Source: Phytoseiulus persimilis (Eukaryota > Arthropoda > Arachnida > Mesostigmata > Phytoseiidae). From it: DNA of 64,000 nt. The translations under genes and the position numbers were made by a program. Of the stretch, positions 20,160-30,699 are shown piece by piece. Numbering within the stretch: position 1 is the first letter of the stretch; each line of letters begins with the position of its first letter. The DNA is taken from assembly GCA_037576195.1 (NCBI GenBank), contig CM075101.1:38192001-38256000 (forward strand), in the 5' to 3' direction. Below the pieces are notes generated by a model. It did not search any database. It was not told where the DNA came from and worked only from the letters and a program-made list of their open reading frames with translations.

Positions 20160-23100
20160 ATGGCTCCAGACACGAGGTGCTCGCAGAGTTTTTTCTCGAG
20201 GACGGAAAGTGAAGTTGGATCTCTTTCCAAGGACTTGACACAGTTTCTCAAGTGAGTGTCTGGACAACGAATGATCTCGAGATCCCAGCAACTACAGCAT
20301 GTGGTTTTCAAGTCAATTTTTTGTCGGAACGACAAGTGAAAACCAGATGTCTTCCATAGTGTTCGAAACCGGTCAGAGAACCGGACGAACGGCGGAATCA
20401 GCTATGGTGAACCGACTGAAACAGGGAAAAATAGCATAACTCATACTAGTTGATTATGAGGAGGTTTCCGACTTGATAAGCGATTTCCCCTTCGAATTCC
20501 ATTTCGTGCCCCGTGGGCTATGCTATTTGGAGATATATATGAGGCAACTGAGGAACTCTCCTATAGGTGCAATGCGAACACCGCCGACAAATTCCGTCAA
20601 CTCTCGAAGAGTATATTCGACTGCTTGAAGCCAGAAGACAAGTTCGCACGGCTCAAAGTTGAAAACGACCTCAATCAGCTCATTATAGAGGATTTCGACG
20701 ACGAACAGATATGGTGAGTCTGAACTCGTAACCATCCCGGCCGCCATATTTTCTTGGAGACAGCACCTCAGTACTCGTTCAGTTCTCGGAAGGAGGGATG
20801 AGGCGGAACAGGAATCTTCCGACGGAGGCGAGACTGACTCTGATCGGATTCGCTGGTTTCAGGCAGGAGATAGAGCTCAGGAACCAGCCGATGCTCGTTG
20901 CATCTTTGGAGCAGGTGCCCGATGTTGCCTCGAGAGCCGAGATCGATTTCGGGGTAGATCTCGGCTCGGAGGATGAGGGTGATGGAGAAGATGAGAATGA
21001 TGGCGGTAAGTAGCCCCCGGTGTTGGAACTCGAATGAGCTCTCAAGTGATCCCATCCGTGAACTCGACCTGTTCTGAAGCACGAGTAAATTTTCTCCTCA
21101 GATGAGACAGTAGATGAAGAGGAGCAATCTGAAGGAGACACAGACGAAGACAGTGCTGTCGAGATCGGCGAGGAAGCCCAAACCAGCAGAAAATCCATCT
21201 CCTCAGCCGCGAAAACACCCGTTCGCAGAAGCATTGTCGACGACGAGTTCTTCAGACTGGGGAATCTTGAGGAGTTTCTCGAAGCCGAGGATAAGAAAGA
21301 AGAGCGGAAGCTACGCAAACAGAGAAAAAGTACTGGTTGGGCGATTGATACGATTGAAATTCTGCTCCGGAAGCCTGAGTGGCGAAGAAGTTATCACCAG
21401 CTTTGATTCAGGCTCGGATTCTGACGACGGGAGCGATGAGGACAGCATAGATCTCTTTGCGGACATGGCAAGCGATGACGAGGGACGCGAAGCGAAATAC
21501 GGCGACTTCTTTGACCCTGTCGAAGAGGAGCTGCAGGTGAGTCTCGAGTCGCCTGGATGAAAATACGGATGCTAGAACAGAAGGCTCAGTTTATAGACGG
21601 TGTTTGACTTACCTCGCTCATACGCTTCATCGCTCGAATCTAGCGTGCGACACTCAGTCGATCAATCGACACCGATCCAGCGTAGTTTCGCTGTTGAAAA
21701 TGCCCCATATATGCGCGACATTCGCCATGCGTAGAGCTCATGTTGAGAGGTCGCTGAGGAAAGCGTTCCCTGAGAGTTTCCTCTCGGGTCCGCTGGGTTC
21801 AATCGCGACGAACTGTTGGTTGGATGGCCGCGCCCTCAAAGCCCTATACGGCTTTCAAAAAGAGCGGCCATCATACCGGAGACAAAGAATTTCCATGACA
21901 TTCGACGAGCAATACGAGAACCGAATAATGCTCAAGCGGTTTGTGATGAATTCTCATTTGCCATTGGCCAGGGGGAACAGGATTCGGCTCCTCGAAAAAA
22001 GAAGGACCGTAAGTCGGTTCATTTTGCGGATGAAGTGGAAGACGATGACGAGATGAAACGGAACGACGGCTACGATTTTCGGGATGCCGAGGATGATGAC
22101 ATTGAAGGGGATGATACGGAACCTTCGTTGAGAACCGCGAAGGATCTCTTCAAGGACTCAGACGAGGAGAGCGATGACCAGAAGAAGCTGAGCTCATTCG
22201 AGAAGAAGCAGGAGAAGGTAGAGTTCTCTGATCTCAATCCCTAGCATAGTGATTTTCACCAACCACTGGAGTATCGAACACTATAACGAGAGAGCGGAAT
22301 CGATTCCGACAAAAAAGCCCATCTAATCGATCGTGGATCATGTCCACTCTAAAACGAATTTTGACGATCGCAGCTATCGAAGCAAATTTCGACGATAGAA
22401 GACAATCGCCTCGCAGAGAAAGAATGGCAGATGCGCGGAGAGATCACGTCGAAAACTAGACCCGAAAACTCGCTCATGGAGGAACATCTGGATTTTGATC
22501 ACCAAACTCGACAAGCACCCCAAATCACCCGCACACTGACCCAAAAACTTGAGGACTGGATCTGCCAGAGGATCAAGGACCGGGTAAGACCTTTTGAATA
22601 GCTTCTATGGTCTTCGAAACTGCAATTCGATCATCCCGGGCACCAAGATTTTGCCCGCTCTGGATGATGGCCAGTGAAGTTAACCCAGACATTCTGATGC
22701 TCGGAGCCGACATACCTTCGCCGGCGTGTATAGGCAGAGTACCGTCCGGACACCTCTCTGTTCATTTGGTATCCGGTGGGGGTACCACACAGCGGCTACA
22801 GGATGCAGCCCACACTCTCCTTCCGATCGGACCCCATCAAAGTTCTCGTTCTTAATGGTCATTTCGATCCGTTCTAGGCTTGGGACGATGTGGTGCGGAA
22901 AGTGAAGCCTGTCGAAGAAGTTGTCGAGTTCCGCAGACGGCTTACACTCGATCAAGAGAAGTCGAAGGTAGGCTTGGCAGAAGTGTACGAGCAGGAGTTC
23001 CTGAAGATGAAGGAGCAGCAGAAAGACGTAACCAATCCTGACCACGAAGAAATCAAGAAACTCATGAACGGATTATTCCGCAAACTTGATGCCTTGAGCA

Positions 23101-23879
23101 ACTACCACTTCATGCCACGACCTGCCCAACCCGACTTGAAGATAGTGAAGAACCTCCCGACGATAGCCGCCGAAGAAGTTATGCCAGCTACCGTGAGTGA
23201 TGCAACAATGCTGGCTCCAGAGGAAGTCAAGGTTAGTTTCGCGAATTCTCGAACGAGTATCTTTCCTCTAGCTGTGTACAGATCCGTTCAACTTGGAAAT
23301 ATCAGGAACACGCTCTTTCGGATACTTCTTACCTCGTCACGAATTTCGTGATGATCGAGAGAACCCGTCACACTACGATGTCGCTATCATTTCTCTCCGT
23401 TACAGAGCAAGCCAAAGCGCGAAGTCATCGCCAAGGACGAGAGGTCAAAGACTGATAAGAACCGCGAGAGGAGATTGAAGAAAATCGTCCAGAAGAAGAA
23501 GCAGAAGTTCCAAGAGGAGAAAGAACGCAGGAAAGCAGAACGTGATCCACGCTTCCGAGAGCGCTTGGAACGGAAGCAGGCACGAGAGAACCTTAAGAAC
23601 TCCACAAATACTAAAGTTTTGAAAACGGTTAGTGAATTCCGACCACGTAATCATCAATCTGATACATTCGAAGCCCTCGGAGGCGCTTCAAGAATCGTGG
23701 GTCCGAGGTAATTTTCTCAAAATCGATTCCAGCCGAAAGACCGCAACGCTGCTTTGAAATCCTCTACGAAGTTCTTCGAACGTCTCCAAGATGAAGTAAC
23801 AAATCAAATCAGTGCCAAGCAGAAATTGAAAAAAGAACGAGAGCTGAAGAAGACTTCAGTGGGGGCCTTCAAGCTTTGA
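20160..23879 (+). CDS. MPHOSPH10: U3 small nucleolar ribonucleoprotein MPP10, 10-exon model
   Basis: Nucleolar protein of the U3 snoRNP/SSU processome (Mpp10-Imp3-Imp4), needed for 18S rRNA processing. Exons: 20160-20251, 20567-20713, 20863-21005, 21102-21329, 21388-21536, 21981-22217, 22374-22583, 22878-23231, 23406-23627 and 23733-23879. Phases close to 642 aa, against 681 in human. Family blocks in order: IIEDFDDEQIW followed by QEIELRNQPML, long acidic stretches, RRSIVDDEFFRL, YGDFFDPVEEE, SSFEKKQEK, SLMEEHLDFDHQTRQAPQIT, AWDDVVRKVKP, RRLTLDQEKSKVGLAEVYEQ, FRKLDALSNYHFMPRP and VSDATMLAPEE. A Lys/Arg/Glu-rich C-terminus ends KKTSVGAFKL. The ATG at 20160 sits in ACCATGG. Its exon joins in phase to the 20567 acceptor, which puts LTQFLK next to the family helix. 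The 58-nt fourth intron is the least certain. Confidence 0.92.
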
Positions 23880-24887
23880 GCATCCATGACGATCCTGTAT
23901 ATAATTGGAGCGAATAAAGATGTGATTCGTGTCGCCTTGTTGACATTATCGGAATGTTTCCTAGCCAGAACGTGCTCTACACTGAACATGCTTCGTTCCT
24001 CTCACGAGTTTCGGCATCCTATCCAGGAAATGACGACTGTAGAAGGTGAGACATGGACCAAATCAGGCGAACTCCTTTTCAAAGCGTTCGCACTACATTA
24101 TCCGATCCCAGGGTCGCGATATTTCGTCATACATCAGAAGAATTCATCGATTGCCTTCTTCCCACAGTGACCTATTTTTGCGTCACTTTTTTCTTCTGCT
24201 TATGGTCGGGGAGGCGCGAGTGCTCCAATGTGAATAGATGAAGATGCAGTGGACACTGAGCCGCCGCTGTTCTCGACTAGAAACAAAGAAAATGAGTTAT
24301 TAAGGAAATGAGTACGTGGAGGCAAGCGATCTCAACATGATGAGAATGGGCGCTCACTCGGTCGTTATGTTCTCATGGAATATTTCCCCACTCGGAGTCT
24401 TCTGTGATGGCGATTCTTGGAGTGGAAAATTATACCCCTGGCCGGAATACATGTGTTCGGGTCTCCCGCAGCGGTGGCACCACTGAACTGAAAAGAAGAC
24501 GCCTTTCATTCATTTCTCGAAACCATTGATGACATGGCGATGACTGAAAGCCACATGCATCGAGAACCATGCAGATGCAGACTTCAGATCGGATCCGCTG
24601 CCCACTCAAGAGATTCTCGATGAGAGATTCGTATCTCCGTTTCGAGCGGATAAACAAACGACAAGTCAGGACAGTCTGGCCGAAGAAGCGAGGTGCGCAG
24701 TTCGTCCTTTCCACTCTCGCTCGCTCGCTCTGTGGCATGTTCCAATGCGGTTTAGAAATGCGTTCGCTCACAGAAAACAGAACCGAAAGCCCTCGCAGAA
24801 AAAAATCGCCCTCTCGTCTTTTCATCGACCTGTGCCGGATGTGAGATGAAGCCCAACGCTTGATCCCGGTGATCCAAGACGGTCGAG
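23880..24887. other. Intergenic region between MPP10 and the fucosyltransferase
   Basis: About 1 kb holding the MPP10 3' untranslated region and the upstream region of the fucosyltransferase. No gene or clear core promoter motif was seen. Confidence 0.5.
23913..23918 (+). promoter_or_regulatory. Polyadenylation signal for MPP10
   Basis: AATAAA 34 nt beyond the MPP10 stop codon, in GCGAATAAAGATG. Confidence 0.65.
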
Positions 24888-26036
24888 ATGACGCAGAACA
24901 AGATTCGCGGAAAGTTCCTCACCAAGCAGAACCTACTGGGCTTACTCCCGTTCGCGTTGGTTGTGGCTTTTCTGATTACGTGCGTGATAACCTACCCCGA
25001 ACTGATACCGCATTCAAGATCGTTCCAATTCGACGAGCTGCCCTTCTGTGATCGCGAAGTTATAACAAAGCAAACGGATGGAAACCACAGCGTTTTGATT
25101 TGGACGAGGCAGCGCTACAATGAACCCAACGGCTCCAGGTCGGACTCTTGCGAGTTCCAGAACTGCTACTTCACATCAGACCGCGAGCAGCTCAACGCGT
25201 CCGACGTTGTCGTCTTCAACGACTCTGATCTCGAACTCGGCGACTTCCCCGTCAGTCGGCGTCACGCTCAGCGCTGGGTGTACTACTCTCGCGAAGCTCC
25301 GCCAACATCGAAGTTAACATCGGCGTTCAACGGGATGTTCAACTGGACAATGTCATATAGCAAGAAAGATGACGTTTATGTTCCGTTCTTCGAGATGTGT
25401 CGCGAAATTTATCGCCCTTCGAGACGCAACGTGACTGAGAAGCAATTCGCGGCTGTTTGGTTCGTCGACGAATGCAGCCCTCCTAGTCTGCCGTACGTCC
25501 ATCTCCTTCAAACGGAGTTCCCGGTGCATATCGTGGGACCTTGTTCGCCGCAAGGGTTCCATTGCACCGACAGACGATTCTGCATGGAAAGAATCTTGCC
25601 CCTATATAAGTTTGTGCTCGTTTTTGAAAACTCCATCTGCAGTGACTTCGTTACGGAGCGGCTCTACGAAGTCCTGCGATACGATGTCATTCCCATAGTC
25701 TTGGGTGGAGCCGATTATTCGGCGATCCTACCGAAGGAGAGCTTCGTGGTCGCATCCGAGCACGGTAGTCCGAAGGAGCTGGCGAGGATGCTCTACCGTT
25801 TCAGGAGCGACGCGCTATTTCAGAAGGCGATCAATGCGCGTAGAGGCGTGCAGGCAACCCGAGTCGACTGGAAATGCCGACTTTGTGAGAAGCTCAATAG
25901 CCATCCGACCCAGACTGGATCCCACGCTAAATTAGCTGAGGTGCGATTGAAGCGTGGACGGTGCAAAACGTGGCGGAAGAATTTCTTCAGAGCCTACAAA
26001 CCCAACGCCGACGTGAAGCAGGGAGACAGAGCATAA
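24888..26036 (+). CDS. Alpha-(1,3)-fucosyltransferase, GT10 family
   Basis: Golgi type II membrane glycosyltransferase that transfers fucose from GDP-fucose to N-acetylglucosamine on glycans. The 382-aa frame is complete and uninterrupted, and an in-frame TGA 18 nt upstream fixes the ATG. Layout: a short basic cytoplasmic tail (1-15), a transmembrane anchor LLGLLPFALVVAFLITCVI at about 16-36, a stem, then the catalytic domain. The acceptor-side lobe carries WVYYSREAPP at 130-139. The GT10 donor-binding signature FVLVFENSICSDFVTERLYE lies at 242-261, followed by VIPIVLGG at 267-274. Potential N-glycosylation sites include NHS, NGS, NAS, NDS, NWT and NVT. Cysteines near the C-terminus (CRLCEKL) fit the conserved disulfide region. 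Whether it makes core alpha-1,3-fucose or Lewis-type linkages cannot be told from sequence alone. It lies in tandem with MPP10. Confidence 0.93.
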   Translation: MTQNKIRGKFLTKQNLLGLLPFALVVAFLITCVITYPELIPHSRSFQFDELPFCDREVITKQTDGNHSVLIWTRQRYNEPNGSRSDSCEFQNCYFTSDREQLNASDVVVFNDSDLELGDFPVSRRHAQRWVYYSREAPPTSKLTSAFNGMFNWTMSYSKKDDVYVPFFEMCREIYRPSRRNVTEKQFAAVWFVDECSPPSLPYVHLLQTEFPVHIVGPCSPQGFHCTDRRFCMERILPLYKFVLVFENSICSDFVTERLYEVLRYDVIPIVLGGADYSAILPKESFVVASEHGSPKELARMLYRFRSDALFQKAINARRGVQATRVDWKCRLCEKLNSHPTQTGSHAKLAEVRLKRGRCKTWRKNFFRAYKPNADVKQGDRA

Positions 26037-29000
26037 ACGTCATTCGTGTCTCAATCACATCTCATCGCAAGCATCGAATCTCTTCGTAGCGCACACAGAG
26101 GCGTCTCTTGATAGCTTCCTCTCCAGAAAACTCCATGTGAATTCAGAAATGAAATATTTTCGCAAGCCAGCAATCGTCTCCTGCACGCTTGAAGCATCGA
26201 ACGCGAGCACATTTGTCATCTGGATGAGCACGCTGCGACCGCGCGCGATTCATTTCTTCCGAGCGTCGAATTCATATATTGATATGAATGGAGTGTGAAC
26301 GATAGGTAATGAGTTGGTCGTTTGAGAGTAATACCGAGCGCTTCTGAACACAACATCAAGAGTCTTGATTTTCGGCAACCCTCGCTCTGAGTCGCGTCTC
26401 CTCCCGTTTTTGTATTCAATTCATACGTACGGAATCGTTCCGTTTCCCGTGGCACAGGACAGCAATCGCGTACACTGTTATTCAGCCGACACACAGGGAG
26501 ATCTCTAACTCTCATCTTGGAGAGAGCCGAAACGTTTTTTCATGACTCTTCCCTCGCAGTATGAGAATCAGAAAAGCGCGGAATCACCTCCAAGTTTGTC
26601 ATTCATCTGCTTGATCCTGGTCTGGGAGCTCAAGGGAGAACTCGGGAGATCCAGAAACACCTTGTGGGAGCTTTGATTAGCAACAACCCTCATTGTTCAC
26701 CACTGGATGCGTCACGATTCCGTTGCAACGAAAAAGGTGCTGACTGTTCGATCGTATGGGAGTTCGATGGTATGCAGAAGAATTTGTGCGTATTCTGTTG
26801 AAGCCGCGAAATCTAGCTTGCGAGTGCGCCAACCTCGAAAAAGAATGAAGAGCTGGCCTGCCAGCTTGCTTGCCTCTGCGTTCGGCTGGGGGCAAGAACG
26901 GACCGACAAGCGTGCGAGGAACCCCTGCTGGAATCCTTACGTTCGCTTTGATGAAAACTTGAGGGCTGTAGATTGTGCTTTCACTCTGCTTCCGATGGAG
27001 CTGCTCGGCCGCGTAGTTTTAAGCCCATATTTCCAACGAAGCCAGATGGGTCAGCCTATTTTTTAGTCTTCACTTTTCTCGCTGCGACCACTTCCTCCGT
27101 CCTCGTTACCGCCGCCGCCTCCGCCGCATGTCTCACGATATGGATAAAGCAAAAACTGTTGGCAGATCCCCTGGGCACGACCTCTCGCAAGCCCCACTTC
27201 AATCTGATGGATTTGTACGCTGTGGGATTATTGAGAATATGATTAAAGTGAAACTGCGCTGTACCCGACCCCCAGTTTGAACGAGTGATCGTACCAGCTC
27301 ACCTCAGATGGACTCGTGTCAGACACTTCGGAGTTATCGATCCGGAACTTGGGCGGCCGGGAGTGGCTGACTACCAAAATTCGAATAAAGCATGGGTTTC
27401 GAACTCGATTGTTGGAGTCCTTAAAAGAACTCTCCCGGAGGAACCTTGACTCGATCGACAGCGAAACGGGATTGCCTGAATAGATTGGGGAAAAATACTG
27501 CCTGAGAGCCAGATTTTGTTTCATTTCGCAATGTCCCTCAGAAGAACGGTTCTGCTGCTGGCTACTGACAGAACACACTCGGTAAAGCAGTACTGCAAAC
27601 CAGGTAGAATAGCATACTGCGCAGGATTGCGGCCAGAGAGCTCAAAATGACCGGGAACGGACTCGAGGTGGATCAGAATTACAGGAATAATGCAGTGTTG
27701 CGAGACCATTTTTCGAGGACTCCAAGGACAACTTTGTGATGTGGAAGAAAAACCCACGTGGCGGCCTGATTTAGTCCGTCAAGCTCAAACAATTTCATCA
27801 GGATAATCTATTTCTGTGGAGCAACAGGACTCGTGGACGGGGGACTGGGAGACGCCACCCACCCATTCATCCACCGTAGGCAGGCGGGCGGTTCGGCTCG
27901 CCTTCGATGTCATCCCTATGGAAATCCAAATGTAATGGCATTTCACTGTCTCTGCGCCCATTACTCCCATTCACCACTCAAGATAGGGAGCGAGCAGACT
28001 GAGCTACGCCATGGCAGTTCAGATTTCGGCACAATTATGAAAATATTCTCCTGATGACTCAGTGAGCGTTCGAAAGCTTTTCTCGTCTCGGCCGCGCTTA
28101 TTTCACTTCGTGAAACGCCTTCAGAAGGGATGGGGTTGATGGAAAGAGAATGTCGTCGAGCTTCGATCCACTGAACGCAGAATCTCTCTCTTTTTCCCCA
28201 GGCTCTGCCGATGGTTGCCCGATGAGCTCGTTGAATCTCCTCATCGCTTCCGCCATCATTGTTTATCGTTCGTGACGAACTCTTCGAAGATTTGCCCCGT
28301 GAAATACAAGCGGGAAAAATAAGCATCGGGCGGCAAGCGAGAAGGAAGAAAGACTCCGAGTATCGGAGAATTTCGACCTCGCACTTTATTCACAAGGCGC
28401 GGCGGACGTAAGCTAGTGTCAATGAATATTTCTTGCAGCCGTCTTTCTCGCGTCCGGAGATTTTGAAATTGGCCGTGACTTTTTGCAGAATGGCAAATAC
28501 TAAGCTTACGGCTGTCAAGCTTCATTTGAGTTGTTGTCCTCGGTGCGTCTTCATCCCTACCTCGGTTCTTATTATTCGCCGAGTACTTCTGTTACAATGT
28601 CGAGGCGAGTTACGCTCGCAACAGAGCGGAAGCCTCGCTGTCAACTCTTGGTGGTGCAGACATGTGGAGATTTCGAAAAACGAACGATGCTGCAGGAGAG
28701 CAGCGCTGGAAACTGCAGTGGGCAACTGCTCGAACGGAAGGAAGCTGAGCTATAAGTGACAACGCCCATTGCGACGGGAAGAGCGACTCGTGCAATCTTC
28801 GTTAGAATCGAGACCCAGTCATTCCTGTCGGACGGAGACACGGGGTCAAAATGCAACAGATCCTAAGCGAAGTATTGACGGGGTGCTTGACTCCCGTTCT
28901 TGGTTTGCGACGGCATCTTATAGACTTGACTGGCTTGTATGCAGAGAATGTTGCTGTCCAATTTTGTTCGTTTCCCCCTGGTTGTATATTAGGAGATGGG

Positions 29001-29070
29001 GTACGGCGTTCTCTTTGAAACGTAAGGAGACGGAGACGACGCAGAGCGCATTTTCCATGAGGTCGGCAAG
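26037..29070. other. Non-coding region right of the fucosyltransferase
   Basis: About 3 kb with no frame, RNA gene or repeat I can support. The left end must hold the fucosyltransferase 3' untranslated region, but I see no canonical AATAAA nearby. A short CG-rich stretch of CCG trinucleotides lies near 27100-27130. Confidence 0.5.
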
Positions 29071-29940
29071 ATGACACGCTACCTCCTGCGCAGGATACCA
29101 AGACCTACTCCTAAAGGGCTTCCTCCAGTTTTTGAAGCTGAAAGCACCAGAAAAAAAGTAATTTGGATGTCGTCTTCGTCTGTAGCTCGGACGGACAGCT
29201 TGGTCAGAGGGTCAGACCAGCGGCGAGATGAAGATGAATCCAACGCACGAGGTTCTCTAGATTTACTCCGAAAGTCCCAAGTAGAAGAATGCCCGCAAGA
29301 AGGAGGAAGACGGAAAGGAGAGAGGAATTCAAGTAGGTCCCAACAAGGACGATCCCGAGCTACCGCAGAGGAGACTTCAGAGAGCTAGTGCGGTGCAGTC
29401 GAGCTTCCTATCACATGGATCGCTTTCTCACGTACAGGTTGTTTGATCCCTATTTCGCGCACGCAAATTCTTTCGTCTTCGACGGAGCCTGTCTGCTTGA
29501 ACAACGGCGAAACTTTGGAGAGAGACGAGCTCTCCAATGCTGGAGGATGTTGTCCGCTTTCCCGGACCGGACGCATATGGCTACAGCTTCGTGCTTTTCA
29601 ACAAAAACACGTTCTCCTCGCCCAAAGCGCTTGCTTCACTTCGGAAGAATTCTGGGAGTGGAGCACGGTTGATTTCCCGGGCGGTCCCAACTTAAGGTCT
29701 ACCGAACATTCCGTCGGGGGGAGCGGCCATTCTCTCAGGATGTCAGAGGTAAACTCCAGCGGACGTATTCTCCTCATCCGTTTGTCCTCGAGCTGTCCCA
29801 CGACTTCGAGACGGTCCACTCGAGCTTCGTTCGGCTCTATGTCTGCTCCAAAAATTCCTGGGATTCGGATGCGAGCAAGGATGTAATCCTCTCTTATTCC
29901 TGTGTCGCGGCCTCGGCAGGAAACGTGGTGTAGACGGAGG
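29071..29940 (+). pseudogene. Patch of coding-like fragments in all three plus frames, unidentified
   Basis: Several protein-like fragments follow each other but sit in different frames separated by stops. Near 29110 a frame reads DLLLKGFLQFLKLKAPEKK. Near 29440-29500 another reads FDPYFAHANSFVFDGACLL. At about 29550-29610 a third reads RFPGPDAYGYSFVLFNKN. At 29673-29935 an 87-codon open stretch includes PFVLELSHDFETVHSSFVRL. I recognise no family, and the splice sites I tried did not join the fragments in phase. This could be a decayed gene, a gene with unseen exons, or chance. Confidence 0.2.
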
Positions 29941-30195
29941 AAGAACGGAAAGGTTCATCTTCGATTCGGTGGTTCATTAACATGGAGGTTTTTGTTGTTG
30001 CCGAGGCTTTTGTCGCAAGAATTCGCTCCATGGGTGTCGCGGGCGAGACGAGAGAATACAAGGCGTTAGCAGTTGCGGGTCACTAAGTGTATGCCGGAAA
30101 TGAGGGAATGAGCCCCGAAATACGGTCACCAGTTGATCTCGTCGGTATCGTCTTCCTCGCGCTCGCTCCCCTCTCCCGCGTCAATCATCCCTCAA

Positions 30196-30580
30196 TATAA
30201 ACCCTCCGAGAAGGGAGGAAGCGTACGAGCCAGCCAGTTTTCCGAGCTACCACCACCGGGACGCGACCAGTCGGCGGACTCAGCTCGTAGCAGGCCGGGG
30301 TGGGGGCCGACAGAGCGACGCCGGCTGCTTGGTGAGGTTCTGTTGCCACGGCTTCCGAGGCTTTACAAGGCCCGTGTATAGCTTGTATCAAACAGGAAGG
30401 CCACCGGGTTGGTTGGTCGCTTGCTCCTTATTGGGGGCACCGACTGTCAACACGGCGCTGCTTCCTTCAACCGATCAAACGGGAGGTCGAACAAACGAAA
30501 GAGACCGCGTCGTTCAGTCAAGTTAGCCGGTCCGCCTCGCGGCCGTTGTCGAGGCACCCAGACCGAGCGACTCGCACGAT
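30196..30580 (+). promoter_or_regulatory. TATA-containing island with ATG-free leader (candidate promoter A)
   Basis: TATAAA at 30196-30201 is followed by about 380 nt of GC-rich sequence without a single ATG. A good donor (CTTG then GTGAGG) lies near 30331, so a non-coding first exon of about 100 nt is possible. The transcribed gene would extend to the right. No start site or partner exon is proven. Confidence 0.3.
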
Positions 30581-30699
30581 GCCGTTTCAACGATGCGAGG
30601 AAGTGGCTTGGTGACTCGAGCGCTCACTCGCCTGCCCTCCTGTTTGCAGCCGTAGCTGTGGGTAATGAGCAAACTTATGGCTGGATCGGCTGGTCGTAA

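Noticed and set aside
20520..20566. Alternative MPP10 start at 20520 (MLFGDIYEATEEL)
   Set aside because: The frame is open, but the CTATAG acceptor at 20566 joins the 20160 exon in phase and gives a better family N-terminus. It remains a possible alternative start.
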